Source: Reticulitermes speratus (taxonomy: Eukaryota > Arthropoda > Insecta > Blattodea > Rhinotermitidae). Taken from it: a stretch of DNA of 64,000 bases. Below the pieces are notes generated by a model. The model searched no databases, was not told the DNA's origin, and saw only the letters and a list, made by a program, of their open reading frames with translations. The translations under genes and the position numbers were made by a program. This document shows positions 58,135 to 64,000 of the stretch, in pieces; the stretch's first letter is position 1, and each line of letters opens with the position of its first letter. The stretch is from NCBI GenBank assembly GCA_021186555.1, contig JAJKFL010000002.1:25770001-25834000 (forward strand), read 5' to 3'.

Positions 58135-58304
58135 TTTTTTAAATTAAAAGAGCTTTATTAATTCTTTCCACTTTGTAATACAATTTGACAATACATCAGC
58201 CGTACCACTAAACCAGCTGCGGCTACCTCACATGAGAGGCCAAGCCCCTCCTTTAGACCTAGGTTCCAATTACATGAACGAAGTGTTGTAGTAGTGAAAA
58301 TTTA
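58135..58304 (-). pseudogene. Short poly(A)-tailed retrocopy of an unknown transcript
   Basis: On the minus strand a body of about 150 bases ends with AATAAAGC, 10 bases further on an A-rich tail. The direct repeat TAGTAATTTT at 58125-58134 and 58305-58314 is a likely target-site duplication. No tRNA-like promoter is present. The body includes CAGCTGCGGCTACC-type GC-rich sequence in antisense. The source gene or element is unknown. Confidence 0.6.
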
Positions 58305-59197
58305 TAGTAATTTTGTTTATGCAATTTAATATCAAGTATTCGTGTACTCTATCGCCGGTTGCTCGCCGTAGATAGAACGACATTTTTGCTGAAATGCGAA
58401 AGATGATGAATCCTGCTCTGCAGTGCTCAGTCCAGCGATAAGAAACACTTTGTATGTACGCTTCATTAAGTGTGCACAAAACTAGGAAATAACATAGGAT
58501 TTCCGATACCTGCGCGAGAAGTCGGAGAGGAGATATCTTGAATACGAAGCGAAGATAATAAAATGTCAAAAGACACTTTTAGAAAAGCCACTTTAATGGT
58601 CATAGGATGATGTTTGGGAATACATTTGAGTTCGCGGGTGGTGTACCTACTATAATAACCAGTAAGATTCTGATATCGACGTCTCTGCTACAAAATACAC
58701 TCCATAATAAATCTGTCGGACTTTAAACCACATACTGCAGTTATGTACAGTACGATGCTCGTATGAAATGATTGGTCCATATTAAAGTCATTCTTCACGG
58801 CACCCTTCTCTAATCAGTCACGAAAGTCTTATGCCTGAAACAAATCAAGCGTGTTTAAGTCCCATATGGTCACGATGTGTCACTAGATGATTGTAAGGTC
58901 ATACTGTCATGGTGCGTTACAGTGAAAGTGCAGCCGGCATATAACATGCACTATGCTAAGTACGACGTTGCACAATTGTTGCCAGTTGACATAATAATGG
59001 TGTGCGTTTTGTGCAATGCGTTGCAATATGAGAAAACAATTCAGTGTGTAGACGATCCCTTGTAGCTAATTAACTCTTTAGAGCCCAGTGGTAACTATAT
59101 GCACCACCAGCTGTAACATTAAGAAACTCTGCATTTTACCACATCTTTCTTTATTTCTGTGTTTCATACGATTATCACAATGAATGACGATATTTTC

Positions 59198-59223
59198 CTA
59201 ACTAACTAACTAACTAACTAACT
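59198..59223. repeat. CTAA tetranucleotide microsatellite
   Basis: Six to seven CTAA units. The same unit ends the minus-strand LINE tails, but no LINE body is visible next to this one. Confidence 0.9.
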
Positions 59224-60722
59224 CAATGCAGCAGAATCCAACCCACATTCTCACATCCTACTTTAAATCCATTTTAAGAGTTTCCTTAGAAACCAATATT
59301 AGAGAAATAAATCAATAATTTGTCACTCTTTTACGTAGCTTTGTTCGGAATTAATTTAACTAAGAAGAATGCCAAGCAAAACAGTTGCGGCAGTAGCTGA
59401 CCTCAGAACTGTGTTTTGTTCCTTTGTCTGTGCTGTTTTACCGACACAGAGGTCCTCGTGTGTCAGTCAGTCGCGACTTCTTACCGATTTACTCTATGAA
59501 CATCATACAATTGGAGGTCACCCGCCTAGCAACTTTTAACCCTCACTGGCGATGATTTTCTTCCTGTTTCCGGGTTTCTAAGGAAAAGTCGGATCATATT
59601 TTATAGTATACCACCGAAATTACGCCTTCCATATTTGGGCCTTGCTTAAAATAAATTTTACTTAATAACTTTTTATTTTGTATGTTAGACTTCTGTTTAG
59701 TGCTTACAGACACTATTCAGGTTGGCCTTTTTTCGTACTTACTTCACAGACTTCTGACATAATATGAACATGGACTTAGTACTTTAATTTATTAATTGGC
59801 TTTGTACATTGCGGTGATTAAACACTAGATTATCTGTATTTATTGTGAGATTTAGCTTCTGCAAAATAAACGTGTGACATCGCACACAATCTTGTTTTCT
59901 CTTATTTAACGCCTTAAAAATGCACTGTACAATGTTTAACAAATGTTAGCTGTATTTCTTGACGCATTAAACTGTAGATAATTGCCAAGCAGTAACAACG
60001 ACAGACATGCATATCGCTTTATGCATTATAATATAATATCTTGTGTCTACTGACAGGTAAAAAATACAGAACGATTTATATTATTATGTGTGAGCGCCAG
60101 TGATGCTACCTTATCTTCTTTTTTATATTGTTTCTTTGTTTATATATATCTGTTTAGCTTGTGGAATGTGTTTACAGCTATGACGTCAGTAGAAAGTATA
60201 CATAATTATAAACAAAGTATGAAATCATCAGTAAAAATGTTTTGATAGTGTTAACACTGACTACACTGTTCTAAGAATCAGATAACTTAACTTTTCAATA
60301 AACAAAGCCTTAAGGCTTCGCATTGCATCATATGAGGTATTTTTTAAAAAGTACGGCTGGATGGGATTTACATAACTGGATACAATTTGAACAAAACATA
60401 GTATGTGAAATTAAACATGTGTTTTAAGAACAAATTTAGAGAAGGAATGCGAGTGTGTGTCACACATTTCCATGATAGCTTTACGAAATACTACCTTAAT
60501 GAAGTAAGGACACCATGAGGCTGTTTATAAATTCGCTTCAGACTGAAATAGTTTCACGGCTGAAGTTGTCATTGGGTACATTAAGAGTGAAATCTCTAGT
60601 AATCTTTCGTCTCCCAACCCTTCTTCATAAGTGCAAATCTCTTTCCATTGGATAAAGTCACATTTCATGCCCGTACGCTTATTTCCCCGCTACACTACTA
60701 TTTCTCCTTCCGCCTGACATTC

Positions 60723-60762
60723 ACCTTGAAGATGACAACAGCACTGTACGTCGAAACTTTGG
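60723..60762 (+). repeat. Hairpin-GAAAC motif, copy n
   Basis: CTTGAAGATGAC, an AACAGCACTGTAC loop, GTC, then GAAACTTTGG. Confidence 0.5.
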
Positions 60763-62509
60763 AATTACGTAAACTATGAAAACAGAAGTTACACATTATA
60801 CAGGCCACGAAAACTTCAGAGAAAGAATAATTTCTCATTTTTATTCAGTTAGCCAATAATGGGGAAAATGAAAGTCCTGCTCGGTAATGAGATTTGAATT
60901 TATGACAGCGGTGAAGATCTTTTTGGGTATGACGCCATGTAGAATTGTAGATATTCTAGAAGAATATACTCTTGATAGAATTCTTGTAGTAATTAGCGTT
61001 CTGCAAAATCACCATGTTTCTAAATGCTGAAAGAGAAACAACGCTTCATGCAAAATTTGTCGTCATGTTGACGATATATATCCATTCCAAAGTTGTCTTG
61101 CTCAGCTCCTGTATTTCATTAACTATTGCGAGCAAACCGAAAGCTGATGTATATTTTATGTAGCCAAAATATTGTTGTTTTTTATTCTACAGAAGTTATC
61201 TTCTGTGGTGTAACGCCGTGTGGATGTGCATCTGGTTGCCAGCATGTTACTCTTCTACTGCACTCTGTGACACCATATTTTCACAGATAACATCCTTAGT
61301 CTGTGAAATAGAACTGTATAACTAGAAACTATTTACTTAGATTTAGGAATATGAGCTTCATCACAGGATTCTATGAAACTTTATATAATCTCTGTATGAT
61401 AAATGTCCACTTCTTTAACGTAAAACAAGTCATGTGTGTAATTACCTTTCTTCTTTAAAGTGCCATTTTACATATACCTTATACACGATATTGGAGTATA
61501 TACGTACATATACATTTTAGGCATCGGCGTGACCTGTAAGAGCTAGGACTTCCAATCATAAAAATCGGGCAGTTTTTTTTTTTAAAAGTTATGACGGACA
61601 AACTGACACAGAGAATTTTGAACTAAGGGGTTATAACCAATGTCCTTTCGCAAACTACCCACTTTCTTGTTATTACGTTAACTGTATCCGTAATTTTCAC
61701 ATATTCCACGTCAGTTACTTCACGACATTTGAGATTCTCACAGCGCTGCTGCCGAATCTACAGCACATTAATTTTATAAGTGTGTCATAAATTATGTGGC
61801 AGATGCTTTAGACGAAGCTGTAAATTTCCTTGCAATGGGCGTATCATGAAGTCCGAGAGTTCCTCGTGGACAGCACAAGCTGGTTTCTGGTGCTCACGAT
61901 TCCATGAGATTAGCTTTAAAACTGACGTCTAATAGCCTTTGTTCCATTGTCTCTGTTACAGACGATGTAAGCTCCGTGTCCTCATCTTCTGTAAGAGTAC
62001 ATACACAATCACGAACAGTTATTACTCGCCATGTGGGCGGTTTCCATCTCATTCTGTAGCTTCACAGGAACTGTCCCCCACATTTATGTACAGTACTCTG
62101 CTGCAGGTACATCGTGAACAAGGACTTTGTGCTTAAGGCATTGGTCACTTCAAAATAGTTTTCATAAAAAGTTAAAATTACTTGTTAAACTCAGAAATGT
62201 ACACTTTACTTGATATTGAAAAGTTAGGAAAATCTACACAGTTTCGTGACAGAATTTATCTTGTTGTACGACACTCCAAATTCACCACGAAATTAGCTGT
62301 GCTCCATGGTTAGTTTTAATATTTCTTCATAGATGGCGGCATGTTATTGTCTACTTAGTTCCAGTGTGTTGTTTTTAGCGTATTTATTTGAAATGCCTTC
62401 AGACCCCTATCATTTGCCTAACCTCTGCCTTTGAATAATACAAATTTATTGGAATTATCAACAGTCTTTCCACAACTTATGAGAATTTACCGGTCATTCA
62501 CATTTCGAC

Positions 62510-62536
62510 GCTTAATTCGCGTCATCGTCCGTCTGT
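62510..62536 (-). repeat. Hairpin-GAAAC motif, copy o
   Basis: The minus strand reads GACGAT, a GACGC/GCGTC stem with a seven-base loop, then GAAATG. The five-base stem is perfectly paired but differs in sequence from other copies. Confidence 0.55.
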
Positions 62537-63008
62537 CTGCTTTAATCTAGCCAGTATATGCTTGACAGTACGGTATTTACACTGTCAGTGTCTCCCTGGT
62601 AATATAAATGTACGAAATATTGCCTCGTAAATCTTAAACTACGATAAAATAGTCACTAATGATGATAAGAATCAGCGTTGAAAATGCTGCTACTTGTGAA
62701 TGGTTGTGAGGTGTAGAAAGACGCTTGACAATTACAGTAAACTTGCCAAAACGTCATCCTTCATCCTATACCAGAAGTAGTAACTGTACTTTACATTGCT
62801 TTTCACGACTTTACTTCACGGTATCACAAAATACAGCAACTGAAGCTTTAAAGAGGAATAACACTCGAGATGTTAAAGGAATAAAAAGAAAGGAGATTGG
62901 GAATGAGGGCTTAAATTGCATCAAAATATCTACAGCAATTCTTGCACAACGCTTAAACACTCATGGCTACCGTACATACTGAAAACCGAGAGAGAGGTTG
63001 AGAATATA

Positions 63009-63207
63009 GAACGTTTTTTCCTACTTGACCGATAAGGGCCGGATCGACGCTCTAGTGAGTTTTTATTAGACTTTCTAAAGGTCGTTTGTCTAACTCCCGT
63101 CGTTGACTGTTAAAACTCCCCGACACGCGGCGCACGACGCAATGCTGGTAGAGCGTCGAGCGGAGCGTTACACCGGCGCTTATCGGTCAAGCAGGGAAAA
63201 AACACAC
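63009..63207. mobile_element. MITE-like element with terminal inverted repeats
   Basis: The ends GAACGTTTTTTCCTACTTG and, in reverse complement, GTGTGTTTTTTCCCTGCTTG continue into a shared GACCGATAAG, giving about 30 bases of inverted repeat, with GACGCTC shared further in. TATA occurs directly at both sides (63005-63008 and 63208-63211) and may be the target duplication. The 199-bp body is GC-rich and non-coding. This fits a deletion derivative of a DNA transposon. Confidence 0.65.
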
Positions 63208-63534
63208 TATATTTTTGGTGTTGTGCATTAATTTCGCTGTAGAAAAGAAGAAAGAAAAATTCCTTTATAATTAAATATTTATTTATGTAAGTTTTGTTCT
63301 TTATTTCACTGGATTTTCTTTTGTTTCGGTGTGTCTTTGTAGTACTGAAAAGGCGTCTCCGCCCCTTCTGATCACATTACCCATTAATGACTACATGCCA
63401 CTGATTTGTAAGTTCTTTATTGAAGTTACACGCGACTTTACGTATTTATTTGTATAATAACTTCCCCAAAGTTAGTTATTGTGTTTATGGAAATAGCGGC
63501 ATTAGCATGGTGTAAGGGATTGGTAAAATGTATC
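63208..63534. other. Unannotated AT-rich stretch
   Basis: Nothing recognised. Confidence 0.5.
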
Positions 63535-63650
63535 CCTGTGCACGCCATTACAGCACATATGGAGAGCTACACTCATTCTTAACCTCGACTGCAGATGGAT
63601 GTGAGTGGTCAGCTTCGGACCCCCGCCGCTTTTCCCCGGGAAGAACAAGG
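63535..63650 (-). mobile_element. SINE-B fragment
   Basis: GAGCTACACTCATTCTTAAC, CTCGACTGCAGATGGATG, TGAGTGGTCAGCTTCGGACC and CCGCTTTTCCCCGGGAAGAA follow the order of the family B body on the minus strand. The tRNA-like head is missing. Confidence 0.68.
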
Positions 63651-64000
63651 AGTTGGTAACATATATCAACATTGAATAGAACATATAAGAAATAAATGTT
63701 GTATTACTTGCGGTGTTCAATATAATACTGTAGTATTAATTGTGATTATATAGGTGTAGGAAGAATGTGATATTTCAATGTTGCTACACCGCTCATCCCT
63801 TATGAAAATTTTAATCTAGACATACTTTCCGGATCAAGATATTTCACTGTCACGAATGGCCTAAATGGATTGTGTGAAACTCGCGACATAATAATGATAC
63901 AAATATTTCAGGGATTGGGATAATTGGAAATAAGTTTATCTGTTACGAAGCATACAAAAACCTATGAGAAATTCACCTGTGGTCTGCCAGCAGATGATTC
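63651..64000. other. Unannotated stretch to window end
   Basis: Nothing recognised. Confidence 0.5.

Larger units (their letters stand above)
58315..63008. other. Unannotated AT-rich stretch
   Basis: Nearly 5 kb without a recognisable gene. It holds a CTAA repeat at 59198-59223 and motif copies at 60723 and 62510. Other short frames have no domain signature. Confidence 0.5.

Overview
This 64 kb window looks like intergenic or intronic DNA from a large, repeat-rich arthropod genome. It is AT-rich and dense in microsatellites, and no open reading frame exceeds 186 codons; the longest ones lie inside a tandem repeat. I found no intact protein-coding gene, rRNA gene or functional tRNA gene, and no CRISPR array or bacterial operon. 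The tRNA-derived SINEs, the tails of dead non-LTR retrotransposons and the mariner-type relics suggest an insect, probably a polyneopteran such as a cockroach or termite. That placement is inference from repeat style and was not tested by alignment.

The annotatable content is almost all mobile or tandem DNA. (1) Three main tRNA-derived SINE families, called A, B and C here, occur many times on both strands; several copies keep clear target-site duplications (501-827, 32315-32592, 36457-36737, 38409-38695, 43721-44026, 50954-51245, 51406-51716). (2) A non-LTR retrotransposon family survives as about nine 3' tails (4185, 13246, 17460?, 28640, 42100, 46255, 52790, 54840, 55540); two other LINE families leave tails at 15740 and 34118. 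(3) DNA-transposon remains include two mariner-like transposase C-termini (9400-9740 plus strand, 37770-38000 minus strand), two long foldbacks (45847-46028, 52658-52743) and a MITE-like element (63009-63207). (4) A decayed Ty3/gypsy-type integrase lies at about 18242-19900. (5) Two short poly(A)-tailed retrocopies of unknown transcripts sit at 21310-21451 and 58135-58304.

Tandem arrays are prominent: a 41-bp satellite (18 units, 10862-11604), a 43-bp dimeric satellite (about 51 half-units, 30836-31938), a 59-bp minisatellite (13577-13871), a roughly 142-bp triplication (15172-15570), a degenerate 33-bp array (7843-8040) and a 280-bp trinucleotide tract (40455-40740).

The most interesting unexplained signal is a short motif present a dozen or more times on both strands: TGA-N-GAT, a small hairpin whose stem changes from copy to copy while pairing is kept, then CGAAAC. 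It resembles a hammerhead-like core and may mark the ends of Penelope-like or related retroelements. Two short GC-rich segments (26036-26150 and 42975-43155) are the only places where I would look for host exons, both at low confidence. No pathway or operon logic can be drawn from this window.
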